A DNA stretch of 64,000 nt from Aliiroseovarius sp. (GTDB lineage Bacteria > Pseudomonadota > Alphaproteobacteria > Rhodobacterales > Rhodobacteraceae): positions 62,001 to 126,000 of the forward strand of contig NZ_JASBTN010000081.1 in assembly GCF_030148435.1 (NCBI RefSeq). Direction: 5' to 3'. The translations under genes and the position numbers were made by a program. Below, one piece after another: positions 45,312 through 54,301 of the stretch; the stretch's first letter is position 1; each line of letters begins with the position of its first letter. The notes under the pieces were generated by a model that saw nothing but the letters and a program-made list of their open reading frames with translations, was not told where the DNA came from and made no database searches.

Positions 45312-45419
45312 GGTGCCCCCTGCGGTCGGGCGCGCCACTGCGCCCTGAATCGGTCCCGACCAACCTAAAGCCTTGGGGCTTCGACCTGCAACAGGGAAGC
45401 GGTGCGCGGTCAGGCCGGA

Positions 45420-46088
45420 TCAGCCTGCCTGTCGTGCCGCAAGGTGGGCGCGCAGCGACGCCTTTGCACCCTCGATATGGGCACGGGTCAGCGCGCAGGC
45501 CAGTTCCGCATCGCGTGCCTCGCAGGCTTCGAGGATGGCCAGGTGTTCGCGATTGGCCTTTTCCATCCCGTCGCTCATCTCCAGTTGTGTGCGCAGGTAA
45601 CGATCCACCCGGTCCATCGCATTGTCCACGACGCTCAGGTGATAGGGCAGGGCGCAGGCGGAATAGAGCGACCAGTGGAACCTGCGATTCAGATCACCCC
45701 ATTGCGTCGGATCGGGAGAGGCGGCGAAGTCCTCGCAACAGGCGCGGGCTTCGGCCAGAAGCCCGGCAGACATCTGCGGCACGGCCCGGCGGATCACCTC
45801 GCCCTCGACCAGGGCGCGGAACTCGAAGATTTCGGTGGCCTCCTCGATCGACAGCCCGGCCACCACGGCGCCCTTGTAGCGCTGGGACGTCACCAGCCCC
45901 TGTTCCTCGAGCCGCGAGATCGCCTCGCGCACGGGAATGCGCGACGTGTTGAAAAGCCGGGCGATTTCATCCTGCCGAAGCGGTTCACCGTCCTGCAATT
46001 CGCCCTCGATGATCGCTTTGCGCAGGGCCTCGAACACCAGGGTCGCAGCTGATGCTGTCTGCGCGATATCGACCGATTTCAGTTTCAT
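45420..46088 (-). CDS. GntR-family (FCD type) transcriptional regulator of the hydroxyproline operon
   Basis: A 222-residue regulator: N-terminal winged helix (LRKAIIEGELQDGEPLRQDEIARLFNTSRIPVREAI, about residues 20-70) and an all-helical FCD ligand domain with possible metal-binding His (NRRFHWSLYSA, REHLAIL). It is divergent from the catabolic operon, with a palindrome between them. It probably represses the operon until hydroxyproline or a derivative is present. Confidence 0.88.
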   Translation of the reverse strand: MKLKSVDIAQTASAATLVFEALRKAIIEGELQDGEPLRQDEIARLFNTSRIPVREAISRLEEQGLVTSQRYKGAVVAGLSIEEATEIFEFRALVEGEVIRRAVPQMSAGLLAEARACCEDFAASPDPTQWGDLNRRFHWSLYSACALPYHLSVVDNAMDRVDRYLRTQLEMSDGMEKANREHLAILEACEARDAELACALTRAHIEGAKASLRAHLAARQAG

Positions 46089-46161
46089 GAGCTGCCTCCA
46101 CTTGTCGCCAAGTTACCCGCAGGAAAGGGAAAAATGAAGAGTGTAAATTTTATATTGCATA

Positions 46162-46171
46162 TTGGATCCAA
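46162..46171. promoter_or_regulatory. Palindromic operator between the GntR gene and the hydroxyproline operon
   Basis: TTGGATCCAA is a perfect 10-bp palindrome within an AT-rich stretch (46135-46180) that must hold the divergent promoters. It lies 74 bases upstream of the GntR start and 96 bases before the first catabolic gene. GntR/FCD regulators commonly bind such TTGGATCCAA-like sites. Confidence 0.6.
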
Positions 46172-46266
46172 AATACATTACCAGATTGACCGACCCCATC
46201 TACGGGGAGAGCAACCGATTCTCACCCGGGCCGCCCCGGTACATGTCTCTGGAAAGGAGCCCTCTC

Positions 46267-47220
46267 ATGAGCGCCGCGCGCATTGCGAACACGATTTTCT
46301 CGGGTACGATCCCCGCCCTCATGACCCCCTGCACCGCCGACCGCAAACCGGATTTCGACGCGCTGGTGAAAAAGGGACAGGAGCTGGTCGCCGCCGGCAT
46401 GTCCGCCGTGGTCTATTGCGGCTCGATGGGCGATTGGCCTTTGCTGACCGATGCCGAACGCATGGAAGGCGTGGCGCGGCTGGTGGCGGCCGGAGTGCCG
46501 ACCATCGTGGGCACAGGCGCGGTCAACTCTGCCTTGGCCGTGGCCCATGCGGCGCATGCGCAGGACGTCGGCGCGCAGGGCCTGATGGTGATCCCGCGCG
46601 TCCTGTCGCGCGGGCCCTCGATGACCGCGCAGCGCCATCACTTCAAGGCGATCCTGGCCGCGGCGCCCAACCTGCCCGCCGTCATCTACAATAGCCCCTA
46701 TTACGGCTTTGCCACCCGCGCCGACCTGTTCTTTGCCCTGCGCGCGGAACATCCCAACCTGATCGGTTTCAAGGAATTCGGTGGCGCCGAAGACCTGCGC
46801 TATGCGGCCGAGAACATTACTTCGGGCAATCCCGATGTGACCTTGATGATCGGCGTCGACACCACCGTATTCCACGGGTTCGTGAATTGCGGGGCCGGGG
46901 GGGCGATCACCGGGATCGGCAACGCCCTGCCGCGCGAGGTTCTGCACCTCGTGGGCCTGTGCCAGAAAGCCGCCGGTGGCTGCGCCACCTCGCGCGCCAA
47001 GGCACGTCAACTGGACGCGGCGCTGGGAGTGCTGTCCTCTTTCGACGAAGGGCCGGACCTTGTGCTCTACTACAAACACCTGATGGTGCTGAACGGCGAC
47101 GCGGAATACACGCTGCATTTCAACGAGACCGACGCCCTGTCCGACAGCCAGAAAGCATATGTCGAAAACCAGTATGCCATGTTCAAAACCTGGTACGCCG
47201 ACTGGGCGGCGCTGGTGTGA
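46267..47220 (+). CDS. DapA-family enzyme, probable 1-pyrroline-4-hydroxy-2-carboxylate deaminase
   Basis: A 317-residue TIM-barrel lyase/deaminase of the dihydrodipicolinate synthase family. The Schiff-base Lys169 is in LIGFKEFGG, with YNSPYYG (Tyr141) and the GSMGDWPLLT phosphate-loop counterpart. With the epimerase, oxidase and aldehyde dehydrogenase genes beside it, the expected reaction is deamination and dehydration of 1-pyrroline-4-hydroxy-2-carboxylate to 2-oxoglutarate semialdehyde. AAAGGAG before the ATG. Family is certain; the exact reaction is inferred from context. Confidence 0.82.
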   Translation: MSAARIANTIFSGTIPALMTPCTADRKPDFDALVKKGQELVAAGMSAVVYCGSMGDWPLLTDAERMEGVARLVAAGVPTIVGTGAVNSALAVAHAAHAQDVGAQGLMVIPRVLSRGPSMTAQRHHFKAILAAAPNLPAVIYNSPYYGFATRADLFFALRAEHPNLIGFKEFGGAEDLRYAAENITSGNPDVTLMIGVDTTVFHGFVNCGAGGAITGIGNALPREVLHLVGLCQKAAGGCATSRAKARQLDAALGVLSSFDEGPDLVLYYKHLMVLNGDAEYTLHFNETDALSDSQKAYVENQYAMFKTWYADWAALV

Positions 47221-48662
47221 TGGGCGGGCAGATGGACTATCGCAACCTCATCGCCGGGGGCTGGGTGGCCACGGGTGCAGGCACACCCAATGTGAACCCG
47301 TCCGATATTTCGGACATCCTGGGCCACGCAGCCCAAGCTGGCGCGACCCAGCTGGACGGCGCCATCGCCGCTGCACATGACGCGGCGCCCGGGTGGGCCG
47401 TTTCCACCCCGCAGCAGCGGTTTGACGTATTGGATTTCATCGGCTCCGAGCTGCTCGCGCGCCGTGACGAGCTGGGCCACCTGCTGGCCCGCGAAGAGGG
47501 CAAGACCCTGCCCGAAGGCATCGGCGAGGTTGCCCGCGCGGGACAGATTTTCAAGTTCTTTGCCGGTGAAGCGCTGCGTCAGGCTGGTGACATCCTTCCC
47601 TCGGTCCGACCCGGTGTCGGCGTCGAGGTAACGCGCAGCCCGGTGGGGGTCGTCGGGTTGATCACCCCCTGGAACTTCCCGATTGCCATCCCGGCGTGGA
47701 AGGTCGCCCCGGCGCTGGCCCACGGAAACGCGGTGGTGCTGAAACCTGCCGAGCTGGTGCCTGGCTGCGCCCATGCCCTGGCCGAGATCATCTCGCGCTC
47801 CGGCCTGCCCGCGGGCGTGTTCAACCTGATGCTGGGGCGCGGGTCGCAGCTGGGGCCGCAGCTGATTGCCGATCCGCGCGTCAACGCCATCTCGTTCACC
47901 GGCTCGGAGCCTACCGGGCGGGGCATCGCCGCCGAGTGCGGTGCGCGGCTGAAGAAGGTGCAGCTGGAGATGGGCGGCAAGAACCCGATGGTGGTGCTGG
48001 ACGACGCCGATCTGGATGTCGCGGTCGAGGTCTGCCTGAACGGTGCCTTCTTCTCGACCGGTCAACGCTGCACCGCCAGTTCGCGGCTGATCGTGACCGA
48101 GGGGATCCATGACCGTTTCGTCGCCGCTTTGACCAAGCGGATGCGGGCGCTCTCTGTCGGCCATGCGCTTGAGGCGGGTATGCAGGTCGGCCCGGTGGTC
48201 GATGCACACCAGTTGGACCAGAACCAGGATTACCTGCGGATCGCGCGTGCGGAGGGCGGCGAGGTGATCGGCGGCGAACGGCTGGCGCGCGCAACCGAAG
48301 GGTTCTTCATGGCTCCCGCCCTCGTCACCGATACCACCAACGACATGCGCATCAACCGCGAAGAGGTCTTCGGCCCCGTCGCCAGCGTGATCCGCGTGGC
48401 CGACTATGACGAGGCGCTGGCGGTGGCGAATGACACCGAGTTCGGCCTCTCGGCCGGCATATGCACGCAATCCCTGAAACACGCGACCCATTTCAAGGCC
48501 AATGCCCAGGCGGGCATGGTGATGGTGAACCTGCCCACTGCGGGCGTGGACTATCATGTGCCCTTCGGCGGTACGAAAGGGTCAAGTTACGGCCCCCGCG
48601 AACAGGGGCGTCACGCGGCGGAGTTCTATACCACCGTCAAGACCGCCTATACGGGGGCGTAG
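47220..48662 (+). CDS. Aldehyde dehydrogenase, probable 2-oxoglutarate semialdehyde dehydrogenase
   Basis: A 480-residue NAD(P)-dependent aldehyde dehydrogenase with TPWNFPIAIPAWKVAPAL, the NAD loop FTGSEPTGRG, the general base Glu in LEMGGKNPM and catalytic Cys in STGQRCTAS. It would oxidise 2-oxoglutarate semialdehyde to 2-oxoglutarate as the last step of the pathway. The start overlaps the stop of the deaminase gene (TGATG); a second ATG is 12 bases downstream. Confidence 0.85.
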   Translation: MGGQMDYRNLIAGGWVATGAGTPNVNPSDISDILGHAAQAGATQLDGAIAAAHDAAPGWAVSTPQQRFDVLDFIGSELLARRDELGHLLAREEGKTLPEGIGEVARAGQIFKFFAGEALRQAGDILPSVRPGVGVEVTRSPVGVVGLITPWNFPIAIPAWKVAPALAHGNAVVLKPAELVPGCAHALAEIISRSGLPAGVFNLMLGRGSQLGPQLIADPRVNAISFTGSEPTGRGIAAECGARLKKVQLEMGGKNPMVVLDDADLDVAVEVCLNGAFFSTGQRCTASSRLIVTEGIHDRFVAALTKRMRALSVGHALEAGMQVGPVVDAHQLDQNQDYLRIARAEGGEVIGGERLARATEGFFMAPALVTDTTNDMRINREEVFGPVASVIRVADYDEALAVANDTEFGLSAGICTQSLKHATHFKANAQAGMVMVNLPTAGVDYHVPFGGTKGSSYGPREQGRHAAEFYTTVKTAYTGA

Positions 48663-48663
48663 G

Positions 48664-49893
48664 GTGCCGGAGGTCATTGTTATCGGTGCGGGTGTGGTCG
48701 GCATTTCGACCGCGCTGGCCATTCAGCGGCGGGGGTATCATGTCACCGTGCTCGACCGCGCCGGTGTGGCGGCCGAGGCGTCGGCAGGCAATGCCGGGGC
48801 GCTGGCCTTTGCCGATATCGAGCCGCTGGCCACACCCGGCATCCTGCGTCAGGCGCCGAAATGGTTGTTGGATCCGCTGGGGCCTCTGTCGGTTTCGCCC
48901 GGGTATGCGCCCCGTCTTGCCCCCTGGCTCTGGCGCTTCTGGCGGGCCAGCCGTCCGGCGAGGCACCGGGCGGGTACTGCGGCGCAGGCGGTGCTGATGG
49001 GCCTGTCGCGAGCCGCTTTCGAGCGACAGGTGGCTGACGTCGGCGGGCAGGGATTTCTGCGTCCCGAGGGGCAGCTGCAGCTTTACGAAGGTGCGCGCCA
49101 GTTCCGCGCAAGCCTGCCCGGTTGGGAGCTGCGCCGGACCCATGGCGTGGTCTTCCGCCTGCTCGAAAGCCCCGAGGAAATCGCCGCGCTGCAGCCCGGG
49201 ATCCACCCCCGCTTCACTCATGCGGGCTTCACGCCGGGCTGGATCAACTTTACCGACCCGAAGCTCTGGGTCGAACATCTGGCTTTACGGTTCACCGAGC
49301 GCGGCGGGCGCATCGAGCGCGCCAAGGTCGCCTCGATCACACCTGCCGCCCGGATCATGGTCGAGGCAGGCGCACCATACGCGGCCGATCACGTGGTTCT
49401 GGCCGGTGGGGCCTGGTCGCGCGGGCTTGCGGCTTCGCTGGGGGATTCGGTGCCGCTGGAGACCGAACGCGGCTACAACACCACCCTGCCCGCGGGCGCT
49501 TTCGATCTGCGCATGCAGCTGACCTTTGGCGGGCATGGTTTTGTCGTCACGCGCATTGGCGATGGCCTCCGCGTGGGCGGGGCCGTTGAACTGGCGGGGT
49601 TGAAATACCCGCCGAACTACGCCCGCGCCGACGCGCTTCTGAAGAAGGCAAAAGCATTTCTGCCGAGGCTGAACACCGAAGGCGGAGCGCGCTGGATGGG
49701 GTTCCGCCCGTCCATGCCCGACAGCTTGCCGGTCATCGGTCCCGCCCGGGCCGATGCGCGGGTGATCCATGCGTTCGGCCACGGTCATCTGGGACTGACC
49801 CAGGCCGCCGGCACCGCCGAGATCGTCGCCGACCTTGTCTCCGGCCGAGCCCCCACCATCGACCTTTCCCCCTACCGGGCCACCCGTTTCTAA
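48664..49893 (+). CDS. FAD-dependent D-amino-acid oxidoreductase, probable cis-4-hydroxy-D-proline dehydrogenase
   Basis: A 409-residue DAO-family flavoprotein with the N-terminal dinucleotide motif VIGAGVVGISTALAIQRRG, SAGNAGALAFADIEPLATPG, and the C-terminal FAD block WMGFRPSMPDSLPVIGPA ... FGHGHLGLTQA. It starts with GTG one base after the previous stop. In context it oxidises cis-4-hydroxy-D-proline made by the epimerase to the pyrroline. Electrons probably go to the quinone pool or oxygen. Confidence 0.83.
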   Translation: MPEVIVIGAGVVGISTALAIQRRGYHVTVLDRAGVAAEASAGNAGALAFADIEPLATPGILRQAPKWLLDPLGPLSVSPGYAPRLAPWLWRFWRASRPARHRAGTAAQAVLMGLSRAAFERQVADVGGQGFLRPEGQLQLYEGARQFRASLPGWELRRTHGVVFRLLESPEEIAALQPGIHPRFTHAGFTPGWINFTDPKLWVEHLALRFTERGGRIERAKVASITPAARIMVEAGAPYAADHVVLAGGAWSRGLAASLGDSVPLETERGYNTTLPAGAFDLRMQLTFGGHGFVVTRIGDGLRVGGAVELAGLKYPPNYARADALLKKAKAFLPRLNTEGGARWMGFRPSMPDSLPVIGPARADARVIHAFGHGHLGLTQAAGTAEIVADLVSGRAPTIDLSPYRATRF

Positions 49894-49903
49894 AGGCGCA
49901 CAC

Positions 49904-50905
49904 ATGACCCAGTACACATTCCAATGCATCGACGGCCATGCCTGCGGCAACCCCGTACGGGTCGTCACCGGCGGGGCGCCGATGCTCAAAGGGGCCACCA
50001 TGCTGGAACGCCGTGCGCATTTTCTGGCCGAGTTCGACTGGATCCGCACCGGGCTGATGTTCGAGCCGCGCGGCCATGACCAGATGTCGGGCGCGATCCT
50101 CTATCCGTCGACGCGGGAGGATTGTGATGTCGCGGTGCTCTATATCGAGACCTCCGGCTGCCTGCCCATGTGTGGCCACGGTACGATCGGCACGGTGACT
50201 ACGGCGATCGAACACGGGCTTGTTACGCCGCGCACCCCGGGCGTGCTGCGGCTGGACACGCCGGCCGGTCCGGTGGTTGCCGAGTACCGGCTGGAAGGCC
50301 GTTTCGTGGCAGAGGTGCGCCTGACCAACGTGCCGTCGTTCCTCTATGCTTCGGGATTGACGGCAGAGGTCGACGGGCTGGGCGAGGTCACGGTGGACGT
50401 AGCCTATGGCGGCAATTTCTACGCCATCGTCGGGCCGCAGGACGCGTTCCGCGACATGGCGGACCATACTTCGACCGAGCTGGTCGCCTGGTCGCCCAGG
50501 CTGCGCGCGGCGCTGAACGCGGAATATGACTTCATCCACCCTGAGAAACCCGAGATCGCCGGGCTTTCCCATATCCTCTGGACCGGCGCTCCGACCCGGC
50601 CCGGTGTCACTGCCCGCAACGCGGTCTTTTATGGCGACAAGGCGATCGACCGCTCGCCCTGCGGCACCGGCACCTCGGCCCGCATGGCGCAATGGGCGGC
50701 GCAGGGCAGACTTGGCGTGAGCGACAGCTTCGTGCATGAAAGCATCATCGGCTCGCTGTTTCATGGTCGGGTCGAGGGCACCGCCCGCGTGGGAGGCCAC
50801 AACGCCATCATACCGTCCATCGGCGGCTGGGCCCGTGTAACCGGGTTCAACACCATCTTCATCGACCCGCGCGATCCCTACGCGCACGGGTTCGTCGTAA
50901 ACTGA
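49904..50905 (+). CDS. 4-hydroxyproline 2-epimerase (proline racemase family)
   Basis: A 333-residue enzyme with both catalytic cysteines of the family: Cys90 ([10 protein letters not shown]) and Cys253 ([11 protein letters not shown]). A Cys/Cys pair marks racemases and epimerases. With the rest of the operon it should convert trans-4-hydroxy-L-proline to cis-4-hydroxy-D-proline. The first residues [13 protein letters not shown] are also typical of hydroxyproline epimerases. Confidence 0.9.
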   Translation: MTQYTFQCIDGHACGNPVRVVTGGAPMLKGATMLERRAHFLAEFDWIRTGLMFEPRGHDQMSGAILYPSTREDCDVAVLYIETSGCLPMCGHGTIGTVTTAIEHGLVTPRTPGVLRLDTPAGPVVAEYRLEGRFVAEVRLTNVPSFLYASGLTAEVDGLGEVTVDVAYGGNFYAIVGPQDAFRDMADHTSTELVAWSPRLRAALNAEYDFIHPEKPEIAGLSHILWTGAPTRPGVTARNAVFYGDKAIDRSPCGTGTSARMAQWAAQGRLGVSDSFVHESIIGSLFHGRVEGTARVGGHNAIIPSIGGWARVTGFNTIFIDPRDPYAHGFVVN

Positions 50906-50928
50906 ACACGGCCACAAGGAGAAGAGCC

Positions 50929-51945
50929 ATGCGCACATCGAAAGTGATCCACGTGGTCTCGGCCCATGCCGAAGGCGAGGTGGGCGATGTCATCGTCGGC
51001 GGTGTTGCGCCGCCGCCGGGCGACACGGTCTGGGCGCAGCGCGCCTGGATCGCCCGTGACGAGACCCTGCGAAATTTCGTCCTGAACGAGCCGCGCGGTG
51101 GCGTGTTTCGCCACGTGAACCTGTTGGTGCCGCCGAAACACCCGGAGGCGGATGCCGCCTGGATCGTCATGGAGCCGGAGGATACGCCGCCCATGTCCGG
51201 CTCGAACTCGATTTGTGTTTCTACAGTGCTGCTGGACAGCGGCATCCTGCCCATGTCCGAGCCGGTGACAGAACTGACTCTCGAAGCCCCCGGTGGGCTG
51301 GTGCGGGTGCGTGCGGAATGCGCGGGCGGTAAGGCCCGGCGCATTACCGTGCAGAACCTGCCGTCCTTCGCGCAGCATCTGGATGCCACGTTGGAGGTTG
51401 AAGGGCTGGGCACGCTAACCGTGGACACGGGCTTTGGCGGTGACAGTTTCGTGATTGTCGATGCCCCGGCACTGGGCTTTGCGATCACCCCGGACGAGGC
51501 CGGTGACATTGCCCGGCTGGGGGTGAAGATCACCAATGCCGCCAATGAACAGCTGGGTTTTACCCATCCGACAAATCCGGATTGGAAACACATCAGCTTC
51601 TGCAATTTCGTGACCCCGGTGGTTGAGGGGCAGGCGCGTTCGGCGGTGGCGATCCAGCCGGGCAAGATCGACCGTTCACCCTGCGGCACCGGCGTGTCGG
51701 CACGCATGGCGGTATTGGCCGCGAAGGGGCTGATGGGGGAGGGCGATGTGATTTCCACCCGCTCGATCATTGACGGGCAGTTCACCGGGCGCATTGCCGG
51801 AATGGTCGACCTGAACGGCACCCCGGCGATCATTCCCGAGATTTCGGGCCGCGCCTGGATCACCGGCACGCATCAGCACATGCTGGACCCGGAGGACCCC
51901 TGGCCGGGCGGCTATCGCCTGACCGACACCTGGGGTGCCCGGTAG
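50929..51945 (+). CDS. Second proline-racemase-family enzyme (Ser/Cys pair), probable trans-3-hydroxy-L-proline dehydratase
   Basis: A 338-residue paralogue of the epimerase. The first catalytic Cys is replaced by Ser90 ([11 protein letters not shown]), while Cys252 ([11 protein letters not shown]) is kept. In this superfamily loss of one Cys is linked to dehydratase activity on trans-3-hydroxy-L-proline, although some Ser/Cys members epimerise. The expected product is 1-pyrroline-2-carboxylate; its reductase is not in the window. A strong AAGGAG precedes the ATG. It may let the cell use both hydroxyproline isomers from collagen. Confidence 0.78.
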   Translation: MRTSKVIHVVSAHAEGEVGDVIVGGVAPPPGDTVWAQRAWIARDETLRNFVLNEPRGGVFRHVNLLVPPKHPEADAAWIVMEPEDTPPMSGSNSICVSTVLLDSGILPMSEPVTELTLEAPGGLVRVRAECAGGKARRITVQNLPSFAQHLDATLEVEGLGTLTVDTGFGGDSFVIVDAPALGFAITPDEAGDIARLGVKITNAANEQLGFTHPTNPDWKHISFCNFVTPVVEGQARSAVAIQPGKIDRSPCGTGVSARMAVLAAKGLMGEGDVISTRSIIDGQFTGRIAGMVDLNGTPAIIPEISGRAWITGTHQHMLDPEDPWPGGYRLTDTWGAR

Positions 51946-52416
51946 GTGCCCGACGGCTTCGCCATCCACCAGCTGCCCGCCGGAGGCGGATGGCTGGGCA
52001 TCTGTCCCCTGCCTCGGGCGGGAGATCTGCCGGTGCTGCTGGACTGGGCGCCGGACCTTGTGCTGTCGATGACCGAGATCGAGGAGATGGCGCAGCTTGG
52101 TGCCGGTGGTCTTGGCGAAGCCCTGAAGGGCGCCGGGATCCATTGGCGCCACCTGCCGATCCGTGATTTTGGCGTGCCGCCGACCGAGATACAGACCGTC
52201 TGGCCGATGGTTTCCGCCCGAGCGCACGAAATTCTTGCGGATGGCGGCAAGGTGCTGGCCCATTGCCGGGGCGGCTGCGGACGCTCGGGCATGGTGCTTC
52301 TGCGGCTGATGGTCGAACTGGGCGAGGCGCCGGACGCCGCCCTGACCCGCCTGCGAGCGGTCCGTTCCTGTGCGGTCGAAACCGAAGCGCAGCGGCTCTG
52401 GGCCGAACGGGTTTAA
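51946..52416 (+). CDS. Protein-tyrosine/dual-specificity phosphatase-like protein
   Basis: A 156-residue protein with the CX5R active-site loop HCRGGCGRSGM and an Asp in IRDFGVPP as general acid, the PTP/DSP arrangement. It starts with GTG directly after the dehydratase stop, so it belongs to the same transcript. The substrate is unknown, and a link to hydroxyproline use is not obvious. It overlaps the convergent ACT gene by 4 bases. Confidence 0.8.
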   Translation: MPDGFAIHQLPAGGGWLGICPLPRAGDLPVLLDWAPDLVLSMTEIEEMAQLGAGGLGEALKGAGIHWRHLPIRDFGVPPTEIQTVWPMVSARAHEILADGGKVLAHCRGGCGRSGMVLLRLMVELGEAPDAALTRLRAVRSCAVETEAQRLWAERV

Positions 52417-52814
52417 CCCGCCTCTTCGGCGATCCGCGCCAGTATTTCCATCGCCTCCGCCTCGCGCCCCTCGGGGACGAAGAGGTGATCGTGAAAGAAT
52501 CCCGACACCGGGTTCACCCCCATGCCATGGCGGGCAAGCTCGGTGGCAATCCGGGCGATGAAGCCGACCGCTTCCAGCGAGGAATGCACATCCAGTGTGA
52601 TCATGCGGCAGGGAAACTCCCAGGACAGCCCGTGGGCTTCGGCCTCGGATTGCAGGCAGATAAGCGTCGTGCCCTCGGCTTCGCGAAACGCCATGCGCGG
52701 GGACAGGCCTGCAGGCAGGCGCCCTTCCGGCAGGGTCACAAAGACATAAGTCCCCTCAACCAGCCGGGCCGAGAGGGTGGCAAGCAATGCGTTCAGATCG
52801 GTTTCGCCGGACAT
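52413..52814 (-). CDS. ACT-domain protein (COG3602-like)
   Basis: A 133-residue protein: TYVFVTLPEGRLPAGLSPRMAF, then CRMITLDVHSSLEAVGFIARIATELARHGMGVNPVSGFFHDHLFVP. This is the two-part ACT arrangement of a small uncharacterised family thought to bind amino acids. The start at 52814 has GGGGGG upstream and is preferred over an ATG 12 bases earlier. A strong terminator ends only 14 bases before the start. Confidence 0.8.
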   Translation of the reverse strand: MSGETDLNALLATLSARLVEGTYVFVTLPEGRLPAGLSPRMAFREAEGTTLICLQSEAEAHGLSWEFPCRMITLDVHSSLEAVGFIARIATELARHGMGVNPVSGFFHDHLFVPEGREAEAMEILARIAEEAG

Positions 52815-52827
52815 CGCGCCCCCCATG

Positions 52828-52857
52828 AAAAACGCCCGCCAGCGGTGCCGGCGGGCG
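52828..52857 (-). terminator. Rho-independent terminator of rsgA
   Basis: Read leftward, CGCCCGCC (52857-52850) pairs with GGCGGGCG (52840-52833), 9-base loop, followed by TTTTT (52832-52828). It is 8 bases past the rsgA stop. It also lies immediately upstream of the ACT gene, so that gene needs read-through or a promoter inside the rsgA end. Confidence 0.85.
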
Positions 52858-52864
52858 CCGATAT

Positions 52865-53899
52865 TTACCGCCCCTTGCGCTTGTGGGACTGTTTCACAAC
52901 GCCTTTGACCATCTTGGCAAAAGCTTTTCCCTTCGCCCGGTTCTGGGCAATCGTTTCGGTGTTGCGGTTGTCCTCGGCCAACAGTTTGCGCCAGCGGTCC
53001 AGTCGCTCGGGATCAAGCGACCCGTCCTCCAGCGCCGCCTTGACCGCGCAGCCAGGTTCCGTCTCGTGCTCGCAATTGGTGAACTTGCAATTGGTCGCCA
53101 GCTCCAGGATGTCGGCATAGAGCACCTCGATCCCCTCGCTGCTTTCCTCCAGCCGAAGCGCGCGCATGCCCGGCGTGTCGATGATCCAGCCACCGTTTTC
53201 CATCCGTTTGAGCGTGCGGGCGGTGGTCACGTGGCGGCCCTTGGCGTCGTCCTCCCGGACCGCGCCGGTGGCGGCATCCCCGCCGGTCAGCCTGTTGGTC
53301 AGCGTGGTCTTGCCAACGCCGGAACTGCCCAGCAGAGCGGCGGTCTGGCCGGGTTTCACCCAGTCCGCCATACGCGCGGCGTCGCCTGCGTCCTTGGCAT
53401 TCACGACCAGCACGGTCAGCATCGGATCCAGGCTCCGCGCCTGACGTTCATAGTCGCCGGGATCGTCGCAGAGGTCCGGTTTGGTCAGTACCAGAACCGG
53501 CCAGGCGCCCGCGTCATGGGCCAGCGCCAGGTAGCGCTCCAGCCGCGCGATGTTGAAATCCGCATTGCAGCTCGACACGATGAACAGCGTGTCCACATTG
53601 GCCGCGATCAACTGCACCTTTGCTTCGCGCCCGGCGGCGCGGCGGTGCAGCAGGGTCTGGCGATCCAGAAGCGCATGCACATGGTCCTGACCGTTGGCCA
53701 ACACCCAGTCGCCGACGGCGAAATCGCCGGTCGAGGCACCGGGGGTCAGCAGCACGCGCGGGCCGTCGGGGCCAAGCGCGACAAGGCGGTCATAATGCAC
53801 CTCGCTGATGCGCAGGGGCGTTAGGTCGGTGGGGTCATGTTGCGCGAATTGCGCGGCGAAATGGGGGGACCATCCAAGGTCCGAAAGAGTCAGGGTCAT
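52865..53899 (-). CDS. rsgA: Ribosome small subunit-dependent GTPase A
   Basis: Late 30S ribosome maturation GTPase. The 344-residue protein has the circularly permuted GTPase order G4-G5-G1-G3 (TKPDL first, then LLGSSGVGKTTL, then DTPGMRAL), an N-terminal OB-fold and a C-terminal zinc region (CKFTNCEHETEPGC). The basic tail (KQSHKRKGR) is common in the family. Confidence 0.93.
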   Translation of the reverse strand: MTLTLSDLGWSPHFAAQFAQHDPTDLTPLRISEVHYDRLVALGPDGPRVLLTPGASTGDFAVGDWVLANGQDHVHALLDRQTLLHRRAAGREAKVQLIAANVDTLFIVSSCNADFNIARLERYLALAHDAGAWPVLVLTKPDLCDDPGDYERQARSLDPMLTVLVVNAKDAGDAARMADWVKPGQTAALLGSSGVGKTTLTNRLTGGDAATGAVREDDAKGRHVTTARTLKRMENGGWIIDTPGMRALRLEESSEGIEVLYADILELATNCKFTNCEHETEPGCAVKAALEDGSLDPERLDRWRKLLAEDNRNTETIAQNRAKGKAFAKMVKGVVKQSHKRKGR

Positions 53900-53931
53900 T
53901 GCTCTGCCTGTCTAACATAAAAATCGACACC

Positions 53932-54170
53932 GCCCGCGCGCTCGCGGCGGGGGTGAGAAGGGGTCAGGCAGGAAATGGGGCTATCCCGTCAGAAACGGCC
54001 TGCCCGAAGGGCGGTTGCAACAATCATCAATGGCCCTCCGTGTTTGGCAGCGGGCAGGTGGCCCGGTTTCCTCAAAACAGGCTCTCGTTGGATTCTGCGA
54101 ATTCAACTGACGCCCGACGCGCATGTGCTGCGCACATGCGCTTGGGTGAGAGGTTGGACATCGACCCAAG
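53932..54170. other. Region between rsgA and ffs with two small hairpins
   Basis: No gene was recognised here. GCATGTGC (54121-54128) pairs with GCACATGC (54132-54139), and CGCTTGGGT (54139-54147) pairs with ACCCAAGCG (54164-54172). Read leftward they come just after the SRP RNA and may protect or terminate that transcript. Neither has a strong T tract. Confidence 0.45.
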
Positions 54171-54253
54171 CGGGGCTCGTTGTGGCTGCTACCTTCCGGT
54201 CCTGACCAGGTTGGCGAGGCGCTTGCCCGCGCCAACCCCTCGCTGCCCATATA
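54171..54253 (-). ncRNA. ffs: Signal recognition particle RNA (4.5S type)
   Basis: On the minus strand GGTCAGGACCGGAAGGTAG, then CAGCC, is the conserved Ffh-binding apical loop of bacterial SRP RNA (consensus GGTCAGG-CCGGAAGGNAGCAGCC). It is flanked by GGGGTTGGCGCGGGC on the 5' side and CAACGAGCCCC on the 3' side. The ends are approximate. It scaffolds Ffh and FtsY for membrane protein targeting. A 9-bp hairpin (54139-54172) follows directly and may be its terminator. Confidence 0.88.
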
Positions 54254-54301
54254 GGCCGGGAGTCGCGAGGATGCAAGATAGTGTGCGCGACAGCCCGGCA
54301 A

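Noticed and set aside
43521-45368. A 615-codon plus-strand frame opposite dnaX
   Set aside because: Antisense shadow of dnaX; no domains and no ribosome site.
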